A stretch of 35,110 bases of DNA from Terriglobia bacterium (lineage in GTDB: Bacteria > Acidobacteriota > Terriglobia > UBA7540). The number at the start of each line of letters is the position of its first letter. Positions within the stretch are counted from its first letter, which is position 1. The DNA is taken from the NCBI GenBank assembly GCA_030041095.1, contig JASHON010000048.1, forward strand, positions 1-35,110. Reading direction: 5' to 3'. Positions 22,031-29,546 of the stretch are shown piece by piece. The notes beneath the pieces are model-generated. The model did not search any database. It was not told where the DNA came from and worked only from the letters and a program-made list of their open reading frames with translations. The position numbers and the translations under genes were made by a program.

Positions 22031-22048
22031 ACGGACGCGCCGGAGCCA
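22031..22048. repeat. short perfect hairpin CGGAGCC-AGCG-GGCTCCG
   Basis: A 7-bp perfect stem with a 4-base loop lies between the divergent trpS and the small exported-protein gene. It resembles the stem-variable palindromes of the repeat zones. Confidence 0.4.
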
Positions 22049-22181
22049 GCGGGCTCCGTCTGCGCCAGAATGGAAAAGGGTGTATATTCTTTGTCGGGAC
22101 TATTGAGAAGGCAGCGCCTGAGACCGGCGCCGCCCTGTTGACCGCGAATGTGCCCCCAGGTTGGTCGCTCGGGAGATCAAG

Positions 22182-22577
22182 GTGAACTGGCGAAATCGAC
22201 GATGGTCAGGCGCCGCACTCGGAAGCATTTGCCTGCTCCTCCTTTGCCTGGCTGTCGCAGCGGACGCCATGCCGCCCAGCCACGCTCCACTTACCAACCT
22301 CATCATCGTCGTCACCGATTACTCCAGTCACAAACCCGTTTTTCAGGCTCGCCTGACGCTTCAATTCCCCGACCCTGACAGCCGCCTTCACAAGTGGATT
22401 TCTTACAGCGCGAAAACCGACCTGAAAGGCCGGTACACGTTCTCATTCATACCGCTGGGGCCCATTGTTCTCTTTGTAACGGATCCGTATCACCAAAGCT
22501 ACGGGCGAAAGCTTCAAGTAACGGAGCCAAATCAGGTGATCCACGTGGTTCTTCGAAAGCCTCAACCTTTACGGTAG
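22182..22577 (+). CDS. small exported protein with a carboxypeptidase-regulatory-like (beta-sandwich) domain
   Basis: This 131-residue protein starts at GTG 22182, chosen because GGGAG lies six bases upstream and the signal peptide (NWRNRRWSGAALGSICLLLLCLAVAADA) begins there. The mature part 'LTNLIIVVTDYSSHKPVFQARLTLQFP...YSAKTDLKGRYTFSFIPLGPIVLFVTDPYHQSYGRKLQVTEPNQVIHVVLRK' has the layout of a CarboxypepD_reg/Cna-B-like beta-sandwich: a 'possible modification plus gain of Gly-x-Y/F' turn at DLKGRYTF and a closing strand pair. Such domains occur at the N-terminus of the TonB receptors of this group but here stand alone. It is probably periplasmic, and its role is unknown. It is divergent from trpS; no partner gene follows. 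Confidence 0.75.
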   Translation: MNWRNRRWSGAALGSICLLLLCLAVAADAMPPSHAPLTNLIIVVTDYSSHKPVFQARLTLQFPDPDSRLHKWISYSAKTDLKGRYTFSFIPLGPIVLFVTDPYHQSYGRKLQVTEPNQVIHVVLRKPQPLR

Positions 22578-22597
22578 CCTGCGCTTGCTTGTTGAAA

Positions 22598-22610
22598 ATA
22601 AGTGACTTAT
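22598..22610. promoter_or_regulatory. operator-like palindrome ATAAGT-G-ACTTAT
   Basis: A perfect 13-bp palindrome lies 20 bp after the stop of the small exported-protein gene, in a locally AT-rich gap (22578-22907) that has no gene of its own. It is too short and has no T-run, so it is not a terminator; a protein-binding site is possible. Confidence 0.35.
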
Positions 22611-22699
22611 CTCAGGTTGCTACAAGTATGATGCAATCTGTTAGAAGTTCTTCAGAATTGACCCTTTAGGCCTTCCTCATCCCGTTTTTTCCTCAGAGT

Positions 22700-22719
22700 T
22701 TTCAACAGAACTGTTGAAA
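22700..22719. promoter_or_regulatory. operator-like palindrome TTTCAACAG-AA-CTGTTGAAA
   Basis: This is a perfect 20-bp palindrome with 9-bp arms in the same AT-rich gap. No reading frame nearby is convincing: the frame starting at 22714 uses TTG and runs into the antisense of the receptor gene. Preceding 'cccgttttttcc' gives a T-run on the upstream side only. Confidence 0.4.
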
Positions 22720-22907
22720 TTATTTATCTATGACGCACTAATGTTTGCGGTAATGTCAGCTAATGAATTTCCGCGTGGCGATCTATTCGTGCCTGCTTCT
22801 TGTTTGGCGCTTGCGATTGACTCGGGAAACAGCAGGAGGAAATTAAGAGTGCGGGGGCAGGGCAAGTCCCTTGAGCAAGCCGGGCGCGGGAGGAGAAATG
22901 GAGAAAT

Positions 22908-22941
22908 CCTCGTCCACCGCTTGTTGTCGCGGCGGACGAGG
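22908..22941 (-). terminator. hairpin terminator of the TonB-dependent receptor gene
   Basis: CCTCGTCCACCGC (22908-22920) and GCGGCGGACGAGG (22929-22941) form a 13-bp stem with one A/C-type mismatch (G-U on the minus transcript) and an 8-base loop, 26 bp after the receptor stop codon. On the minus strand the tail is 'atttctccatttctcc', only moderately U-rich, so efficiency is uncertain. Confidence 0.55.
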
Positions 22942-22967
22942 ATGAGGAGGCCAAGTGAGGCCAAGGC

Positions 22968-25900
22968 TCAAAAGAACAACCTCGCACCGAGCTGGAGAAC
23001 TCGAGGTGTGTTCCACGCAGTGACTTGGCTGAAATTCCCGGAGCTGAGGGACGTACTCAGGCTATCCGGATTCACGGAGTTGAATGTGTTATAGGTTTCC
23101 AAACGGAGTTCCAAATGGGAACCGCGCTCCCGGTTGAAGTAGAATTCCTTGTAGAGCGACAGGTCCCAATCCTTGTAGCCCGGCCCCCAACCGACGTTGT
23201 ACGGCATATCGCCCCACACCCCAGGGGTGGGAGCGGAGAAAGCCGACTTGCTAAACCACGCGCCGTCCGTTTTCGGATACGTAAAGCTTCCCGTGAAATT
23301 CGGCAAGTTCGTCCCGGAGACCCCGCCGTACAGGCCGTTGCTGGAATACGGTCCACCGAGTGTGAGGCCGAGCGGAAATCCGGTTTCCGCCGTCATGACG
23401 CCGGATAGTTCCCATCCGCCCAGGCCCGATCTCAAAAGGTGGTTTGCATTGTGCATCAGGAACGGCAAGTTGTAAACAAAGTTGACAGCGAGCACGGTTT
23501 GTCGGTCGTAGGTGGAGGGCCCATAGGTGTACCCCCAACTATAGGGATCGTACAGTGAATCGAGGTCACCGCCGTTGGCGTTATCCGGATTACCGTCCAC
23601 GCTCCTGGATTGGGTGAACGCAACTCCCAGGCTGAGGTCATGCCTGACTTGGCCGCGCAGTTGGACTTGCAACGAGTTGTAATAGGCGTTTTCTCCGTCC
23701 TCAGCCATCTCGATCGAGCTGAACCCGGGATACGGAACCGAGGTGTTCCAGTTAGCTCCGCCGCTTGCAGCCAGAGTCGGCAATTCGGTCTGAGGCGGAA
23801 GCTCGTAGTTACCGTAGAAGCTCTGGTAGCGGTCAGTGTTGCCTACGTACGCCACCGACAGCATCAGCCCGGTAGCCAACTGACGCTGCACGTCGAGACT
23901 GTACTGGTAGGTACGCGGCGGCGGATAGTAGTCAGACAAGCCGGTAAAGGACAGCACAGGGACAGCCGCCGCGGAGGAGGAGTAAACCGATCCATTTTGG
24001 ACGTCCAGCCCGGGGTTCCCGAGCAGGACGTTGGACGGGTTGTAGCTGGCATCCCACGGGGGATTCAAGGCGCCGTCGTACATGTCGTTGCCTTGAATGC
24101 GCTCGTACATGATCCCAAAGCCGCCGCGAACCACGGTTTTTCCAGAGCTGTCCAGTTCATAGGCAAACCCGATGCGCGGCCCGAAGTTCGCCCAGGTACC
24201 ATTGACCATACCGTGCGGAACGCCCGCGTGTCCGGAGAGGCCCACGCCATTCAGGTAGAAGTCATATCCAGAGAGGGCTGGAACTCCGCCCGGACCCAGG
24301 GCGCCGGCAGCAGGGCCGGTCGGATCGATCGAGCCGTTCGGCAGGAAGGTAGCGGCGTCAGCCGAATTCCACATGCTGGGATAGAAATTCGAGTATTGGT
24401 TATCGGCTTCGTAAGTGTGGGGAATGCCGTCCCACCGCAGGCCCAGGTTCAGGGTCAAGCGCCGCATGGCATGCCAGTCATCATTGGCGTATACGAACGG
24501 GGACTGGTTGTTCCAGTGGCCCGAATCCGCATCGGCCGCCTCCGTATAGCCATTGGCGTAGCCCAGTAGGAAATCCGCCATGTCCATTCCGCTGAAAAAG
24601 CCGTTAAAGGTGTACCCGCCTTCGGTATTGGCGAAATACTGCTGAACTTTCTTATAGAGCGCCCACCCTCCCCCGAATTCAAATTGGTTGCTGCCTTTGA
24701 TCCAGGTGAGGTCGTCACGCACTTGGTAATCGTTCGCGGTGTTGTTCCACGGTAAATAGTTCGCAGTATAGTTGGTGCCCATCAGGTCCGAAAGCGAAAT
24801 GGAAGGGATGCGGTTATCTGCGTTCGGACCGGTGAACACGCGATCATTCGTGAACGAGGCGGGCGCCGCGTAGATACCCAAAGGAATCAGGTGAATGCGG
24901 TTGCCATCGTAATTGAATGCCGCCTCGTTCAACAGGGTCGGACTGATGGTATAGGTAGTGTGGAAAACCACGCTGTAGGAGGGGGTCTCAAAGTCATTGC
25001 CGATGGTCGGCACGTTGTCGCCGCTCCACACTGTCGTCGCATAGCCCTCGGTATACTGGTCGGCGATAAAGTGCCCGAAGGCCGAGAACTTGGGAGTGAA
25101 TTGGTGGTCAACTCGAACGAGTTCCTCCTTGGCGGCCGTCGGGGCGGCAACGGGCGCGTTGAAATAGCTGTAGTAGGGTTGAGAACCTGCGGGTTGGCCT
25201 GACGTTGGTGACGGAAAGATGCCCGTCTTCAATAAAGCCTGAGCGTCGGGGGAAAGCAAGTTCGTCGGGATGGTGTTATTCGGGAACGGTACGTAGCTCG
25301 GAGTTCCTCCCGTTGGGCAACTGCTGAGCGCCAGGTTGTCAGCCGCAAACTCAGACGCAATCGCCGAGTCCACATCATTGGAGCATGGCGTGTGCAGGTC
25401 GGCCACCGGTATCGTACTAGGGAAAACGCCGCCGTAGGTGGAAGTATACGGCACCGCAGTGTGGATGACGCCGTTCGCCAGATTGTAATGACGCCACTCC
25501 ATGTTGTAGAAGAAGAAAGTCTTGTGGTGGCCCTTTTCGTGCAGCGCCACAGGCCCGCCGACGTTGAATCCAAAGACATTCATTTGCAGGGTGGAAAGCG
25601 AGTTCGCGCCATCATTGATGGCGTCGTACGCCTGATTGCGATTGAACTCCCACCCCTCAGCGTGGAACAAGTTGGCCCCCGACTTGGTGACCATAGTGAC
25701 CGTGGCCGCGGAAGAAAGGCCGTATTGCGGGCTGTAATTTGACGTTTGGACTTGAAACGCGCCGATGGATTGTTCGGACGGCATCACGATCATTGTGCCC
25801 GCGCCACCGCGATCATCCTGTTCGCCGCCATCGAGCAAGAAAATGTTGTGAGCTTCGCGCTGGCCGTTGACGCTGACGGACGAGTTGCCGGGTGTCGATG

Positions 25901-26501
25901 CTGCGATTTGGAAGGTCGGCATCTTGTTGGTCGATCCGGGAATCAAGGCCAGCAGGTTATAGAAAGTTTCGCCATTGGTAGCGATTTTGGTGATTTGCTG
26001 GCCCGTAATCAGCGTGCCGATGGCGCCGGTCTTAGTCTGCACCACAGCCGTAGCCGGCGCCGACGTCACTGTCACTGTCTGGTGGGTTGCCCCGAGTTGG
26101 AGCGAAAAATTCACCGTCAGCATTTGAGTGATCGTTAAAACGATGCCCGTATGCAAGGCTTGCTTGAAACCTCGCGCCGTGGCGCCCGCCGTGTAGTTGC
26201 CCACCGGCAGGTCAGCCGCAACGTAGTAACCGGAGGAGTTCGTCTTAACGTTCCGGACCAAGCCGGTATTGATGTTGCGAATGGTCACGGTGGCGTTCGG
26301 CACCGCGGCCCCGCTGGGGTCCACGACCGTCCCGACGATCGTGCCTTCCTGCGCAAGGGCGGGAAGCCGGAAAAGCATCAAAAGAGCCGCAAGCAGGGCT
26401 GAGAGAATGACGGCCTTGCGCACTGCCGGCCCATGGCCACCAGCCTTGCAAGCTAACGGCGAGAAATCGCTACACGCCGTATGGGGCGTTTGCATACTCA
26501 T
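22968..26501 (-). CDS. TonB-dependent receptor with N-terminal carboxypeptidase-regulatory domain
   Basis: This 1177-residue outer-membrane receptor is of the Oar/'carboxypeptidase regulatory-like' type abundant in Acidobacteria. A signal sequence (hydrophobic core about 29-50) is followed by a CarboxypepD_reg domain (about 53-135: 'GTIVGTVVDPSGAAVPNATVTIRN', 'SGYYVAADLPVGNYT'). The plug comes next (about 150-270, 'VSVNGQREAHNIFLLDGGEQDD'), then a large beta-barrel ending 'RVLQLGARLFF', with the terminal Phe required for barrel insertion. It takes up a ligand powered by TonB-ExbBD; the ligand is unknown. The start ATG at 26501 has GGAGGAG six bases upstream. It is divergent from a XylR-like regulator across 253 bp that hold a long dyad, which suggests that the ligand is a sugar or plant-polymer product. 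It is intact. Confidence 0.93.
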   Translation of the reverse strand: MSMQTPHTACSDFSPLACKAGGHGPAVRKAVILSALLAALLMLFRLPALAQEGTIVGTVVDPSGAAVPNATVTIRNINTGLVRNVKTNSSGYYVAADLPVGNYTAGATARGFKQALHTGIVLTITQMLTVNFSLQLGATHQTVTVTSAPATAVVQTKTGAIGTLITGQQITKIATNGETFYNLLALIPGSTNKMPTFQIAASTPGNSSVSVNGQREAHNIFLLDGGEQDDRGGAGTMIVMPSEQSIGAFQVQTSNYSPQYGLSSAATVTMVTKSGANLFHAEGWEFNRNQAYDAINDGANSLSTLQMNVFGFNVGGPVALHEKGHHKTFFFYNMEWRHYNLANGVIHTAVPYTSTYGGVFPSTIPVADLHTPCSNDVDSAIASEFAADNLALSSCPTGGTPSYVPFPNNTIPTNLLSPDAQALLKTGIFPSPTSGQPAGSQPYYSYFNAPVAAPTAAKEELVRVDHQFTPKFSAFGHFIADQYTEGYATTVWSGDNVPTIGNDFETPSYSVVFHTTYTISPTLLNEAAFNYDGNRIHLIPLGIYAAPASFTNDRVFTGPNADNRIPSISLSDLMGTNYTANYLPWNNTANDYQVRDDLTWIKGSNQFEFGGGWALYKKVQQYFANTEGGYTFNGFFSGMDMADFLLGYANGYTEAADADSGHWNNQSPFVYANDDWHAMRRLTLNLGLRWDGIPHTYEADNQYSNFYPSMWNSADAATFLPNGSIDPTGPAAGALGPGGVPALSGYDFYLNGVGLSGHAGVPHGMVNGTWANFGPRIGFAYELDSSGKTVVRGGFGIMYERIQGNDMYDGALNPPWDASYNPSNVLLGNPGLDVQNGSVYSSSAAAVPVLSFTGLSDYYPPPRTYQYSLDVQRQLATGLMLSVAYVGNTDRYQSFYGNYELPPQTELPTLAASGGANWNTSVPYPGFSSIEMAEDGENAYYNSLQVQLRGQVRHDLSLGVAFTQSRSVDGNPDNANGGDLDSLYDPYSWGYTYGPSTYDRQTVLAVNFVYNLPFLMHNANHLLRSGLGGWELSGVMTAETGFPLGLTLGGPYSSNGLYGGVSGTNLPNFTGSFTYPKTDGAWFSKSAFSAPTPGVWGDMPYNVGWGPGYKDWDLSLYKEFYFNRERGSHLELRLETYNTFNSVNPDSLSTSLSSGNFSQVTAWNTPRVLQLGARLFF

Positions 26502-26637
26502 GAGAAACTCCTCCTCCGGGGATCGACCCGATCACGCCTACGAAAATCCAGATGAACTACCCGACTCGCAGAAACCTATCAACCAAACTGCCGCAAAGTA
26601 TTAAACCCCACACACTCGGCATTGTCCAGACCTATCT

Positions 26638-26675
26638 TGCGGAAGCTGACGATCATTTTGCGTCATTCTTCCGCA
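26638..26675. promoter_or_regulatory. long dyad (operator candidate) between receptor and regulator genes
   Basis: The dyad reads TGCGGAAG-c-TGACG-atcattttg-CGTCA-tt-CTTCCGCA: two nested perfect inverted repeats (8 and 5 bp) with a common axis. It lies about 140 bp upstream of the receptor start and 80 bp upstream of the regulator start, so it can control both. As the regulator is a dimer-type AraC/LacI chimera, this is its most likely binding region; that is inference. Confidence 0.55.
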
Positions 26676-26754
26676 GGCGCTTTCTCCCTGAAAATGCAAC
26701 TTGAAAATCGCCGCGGGTTAGGTTAAAAACAGGTGGTTAGCACATCTCCGAAAT

Positions 26755-28125
26755 ATGCGCTCGCCAGAGGTGGAGGATGAGGCGGTGAAATCCGTCGCTG
26801 CCGCAAGCTCGGGAAATGCGCGTGACGGGCAGAAACCGTCAGAATTTCTGGAGTCCGCGCAGGCCAAACGCTCCCCGTTTCGCTCTCCTCAAGTCGCCCT
26901 TCTGCTCGAGACCTCCACGGAATACGGCCGCGGACTGTTGCGTGGCGTTCTGCGCTACTCCCGCCTGCACGGACCATGGTTCCTGCACGTTGCGCCCGGC
27001 CATCTCGACCAGGCTTTGCCGAACGGCACGGCGCGGAAATTGGACGGCATCATCGCGCGAATTCGCTCTCGGGAGGTCGAGCGGCGGGTCCAATCACTCC
27101 AGCTTCCTTGCGTGGTATCCACCCTTGGCGAGTGGCGCTCGCGCCTTTCGCTCGCAAGAGCCAACGAGATTCGGACCGATTCCGCGTCCATTGCCCGGAT
27201 GGTGGCTACGCACTTCATCGAAGCCGGCTTTCGCCGGTTGGCCTTCTGTGGGTTTGTTGGCTGCCACTGGTCGACGAGGCGTGAACGCGCGTTTGCGGAA
27301 GCGACGCGGGAACGTGGATTCGAATGTTCGGCGCATCGAATTACCTTGGCCAACTGGGTGCAGCGGCCGAATTGGATGAAGACTTGGCAGCACGAACAGC
27401 CCCCTATGGTCCGATGGCTGAAATGCTTGCGCAAGCCGGTGGGGCTGATGGCGTGCAACGACGCTTGCGGAAGAGAGGTTTTGCAAGCCTGCGTCACGGC
27501 CGGACTGAAAGTGCCTGACGAGGTTGCAGTGGTGGGTGTGGACAATGACGAGATGATGTGCGAACTCTCGAGCCCGCCTTTATCGAGCGTGGCTTTAGAC
27601 CTGGAACGGGCGGGATACGAGGCCGCTCTGCTGCTGGACGGCCTGATGAAAGGCGAAGTGCAGGGCGGAGAAGTGTGGGTGCGGCCCACCCACGTGGTCA
27701 GCCGCCTCTCGAGTGACGCGATTGCTCAGGAGGATCCGGTCGTGGCGCGCGCCCTGCAGTTTATCCGGGACCGCGCCAGCCAAAACCTGGCCGTAAGTGA
27801 GGTGCGCGAGGAGGTAGGCGTTTCCCGCCGAACTCTGGAGCGGCGCTTCATGCGCGCGATCAACCGCAGCGTCCTTTCCGAAATCTCGCGCCGCCGGTTG
27901 GAGCGCGCCAAGCGCCTGCTTCTCGAGACAGACATGCCGTGCTACGCCGTCGCTGCCGAAGCGGGTTTTGGCAGCCTCAACACTTTCAACCGCATGTTCG
28001 GACGTCGGGAGGGAATGACAGCGCAGACCTTTCGGGAACTGTCCAGGCCCGCGATTGCTGCCCTGAAGCCGGAGCCGCACCGGGCAAAGAACCTGCGCCC
28101 TGGCGCTGACGCGCCGTCCTGCTGA
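26755..28125 (+). CDS. XylR-like transcriptional regulator (sugar-binding domain plus AraC HTH)
   Basis: This 456-residue regulator is built like E. coli XylR: a LacI/periplasmic-binding-protein-type ligand domain (about 43-325, with 'VALLLETSTEYGRGLLRGVLRYSRLHGPW', 'VATHFIEAGFRRLAFCGF', 'GLMACNDACGREVLQACVTAGLKVPDEVAVVGVDND') fused to a C-terminal AraC double helix-turn-helix (about 345-440, 'LAVSEVREEVGVSRRTLERRF', 'CYAVAAEAGFGSLNTFNRMFGRREGMTAQTFRE'). It lacks the N-terminal LacI HTH. A sugar or sugar-like ligand is expected. It is divergent from the TonB receptor, which it probably regulates through the dyad at 26638-26675. The start ATG has no strong ribosome binding site; the N-terminal 40 residues are poorly ordered, so the true start could be further in. 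Confidence 0.9.
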   Translation: MRSPEVEDEAVKSVAAASSGNARDGQKPSEFLESAQAKRSPFRSPQVALLLETSTEYGRGLLRGVLRYSRLHGPWFLHVAPGHLDQALPNGTARKLDGIIARIRSREVERRVQSLQLPCVVSTLGEWRSRLSLARANEIRTDSASIARMVATHFIEAGFRRLAFCGFVGCHWSTRRERAFAEATRERGFECSAHRITLANWVQRPNWMKTWQHEQPPMVRWLKCLRKPVGLMACNDACGREVLQACVTAGLKVPDEVAVVGVDNDEMMCELSSPPLSSVALDLERAGYEAALLLDGLMKGEVQGGEVWVRPTHVVSRLSSDAIAQEDPVVARALQFIRDRASQNLAVSEVREEVGVSRRTLERRFMRAINRSVLSEISRRRLERAKRLLLETDMPCYAVAAEAGFGSLNTFNRMFGRREGMTAQTFRELSRPAIAALKPEPHRAKNLRPGADAPSC

Positions 28126-28287
28126 CCGGCAGCCCCGAGTTTGTCTTCCTCAGACTCCGCGGCCTTTCTGTCCGGCCAGCGCCAAGCCGGAGAATTTCTC
28201 AGAAGCGGACTCTGCGCCACCAGCTCTGCGACGTGATTCAAACCCATCCGTTTGAGTTGCGCCCCATTGGCGCCTCGCTCCTTGTCT

Positions 28288-29499
28288 TCACTGTGGCGAC
28301 GCGCCGCCGGAGACCTCCTGATAAAGCCTCGTCGCTGCTCTCTGGTGGACTTGGTTGGCTGCGTTAAACTGGGCTTTTGCGAGTTTCGTCTTGCCCTCGG
28401 CGCGGTAGACCTGAGCGAGGCGATAGTGCGGCTCAAATTGGCTGGGATCGATTCGGATTGCTGCCTGGAACTCATGTTCGGCCTGGGGGTATTGTTGAGC
28501 ATCGGCATCGAGGATTCCCAGGTCGCACTGCGCGATCCACTGTCCCGGGAGGTTCCGAACGGCCTGTTCGAGGAGCGCGCGCGCCTGCGTTCTCTTCCCC
28601 TCTTTTAGCAGAATGTCACCCCAGTATGCCTCTGCCTTCGCAACATCTCCTCCAACTTCGATCTCGCGTTGGAACGCCGCCACCGCCTTGCTGTACTGGT
28701 GGTCCTTCCAATAGAGAAAGCCGAGGCCAAAATTCACGTCCGTCTGGGTGGGAGCGAGCGCTCGAGCCGCTTTGAATTCCTCGATCGCTTCGGGGGTGCG
28801 GTCCAGGCCGTCGTCGGCCTCACCCATCAATATGTGAACCGTGGCGGAATCTGGTGATCGCTTCAACATCTGGCCGAAGTAGTTCAGCAATTTCTGGCCC
28901 TGGCGGCTTCGGAGATAGCACTGGGCCAGCAAGACCTGCAGCGTTGTGTTGTTGGGCTTCTCCGCGACGAGCTTCTCAAACTGCGCGCCGGCACGGACAT
29001 AATCCTTGCGTGCGTAATAAGACATGGCGAGTAAGGCGCGAGCCTGGAAATCAGCCGGTTTGAGGGACGCAGCCTGGGCGAGCGGCTGGATCGCTCGCTC
29101 AAACTTGCCGCCTTTGAAGTACGCCAGACCGAGATTGAGCAGCAGAGGAAAAGAGCCAGGGGTGAAGCGCAGGGCCTGCTTGTAGGCGCCGGCTGCCTCG
29201 GCGTAATCCCCCAGCCGTGCGGACAGAATGCCAAGGTCAGTCAGGGCGGGCACCGAGTTGGGCTTGAGGCGTACGGCCTTCTCCAGGCACGTGACGGCGC
29301 CCCGATAATCCTTAGAGGCGATCCGCTGCTCGGCGAGGGAAATGGCCTGTTGGTACTGTTGCTCACTTCGAACAGCGGTCTCCGGCGCGAGCTGGGCTTG
29401 CGAGGTTCCGGCAAGAAACAATGCCAGAAAAGGGACTGGCGCCGCGAGCCGCGCGAATCGCAAAAGCTTGCTCCAGACCGCCCGCTCAATCACTTTCAT
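28288..29499 (-). CDS. exported tetratricopeptide-repeat protein
   Basis: This 403-residue protein has a signal peptide (hydrophobic core 'APVPFLALFLAGTSQAQ', about 20-36) followed by TPR units from about 47 to 395. Repeated patterns of the type 'A...LG.l....G.y.eA...y..Al...P' show about nine units, for example 'VPALTDLGILSARLGDYAEAAGAYKQALRFTP' read in pieces. TPR proteins are protein-binding scaffolds; this one should sit in the periplasm. The start ATG at 29499 is only one base from GAGGGG, while GTG two codons downstream has better spacing, so the start may be 29493. It is divergent from the cytochrome gene over 47 bp with a shared -10 palindrome, which suggests joint function, for example assembly or partner recruitment for the cytochrome. 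Confidence 0.88.
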   Translation of the reverse strand: MKVIERAVWSKLLRFARLAAPVPFLALFLAGTSQAQLAPETAVRSEQQYQQAISLAEQRIASKDYRGAVTCLEKAVRLKPNSVPALTDLGILSARLGDYAEAAGAYKQALRFTPGSFPLLLNLGLAYFKGGKFERAIQPLAQAASLKPADFQARALLAMSYYARKDYVRAGAQFEKLVAEKPNNTTLQVLLAQCYLRSRQGQKLLNYFGQMLKRSPDSATVHILMGEADDGLDRTPEAIEEFKAARALAPTQTDVNFGLGFLYWKDHQYSKAVAAFQREIEVGGDVAKAEAYWGDILLKEGKRTQARALLEQAVRNLPGQWIAQCDLGILDADAQQYPQAEHEFQAAIRIDPSQFEPHYRLAQVYRAEGKTKLAKAQFNAANQVHQRAATRLYQEVSGGASPQ

Positions 29500-29516
29500 C
29501 CCCTCATGATTCTACT

Positions 29517-29524
29517 ATTATAAT
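29517..29524. promoter_or_regulatory. shared palindromic -10 element (bidirectional promoter)
   Basis: ATTATAAT reads TATAAT on both strands (29519-29524 plus; 29517-29522 minus). Starts would lie about 16 bp before the cytochrome GTG and about 11 bp before the TPR ATG, leaving just room for both ribosome binding sites. No TTGACA-like -35 is visible in either direction; those positions fall into the coding starts. Confidence 0.5.
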
Positions 29525-29546
29525 TATTCGTGGTCGGAGGGATTGA

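Noticed and set aside
22539-22554. Possible parS site (tgatccacgtggttct)
   Set aside because: It matches the parS consensus only in the centre, lies inside a coding region and is far from parAB; half-sites near 23009 and 34507 are no better.
22714-23094. 126-codon frame overlapping the 3' end of the receptor gene
   Set aside because: TTG start inside a palindrome and most of its length is antisense to the receptor and its terminator.
27942-28508. 188-codon minus-strand frame between regulator and TPR gene
   Set aside because: It overlaps both the regulator and the TPR gene in other frames and has no homology that I can see.
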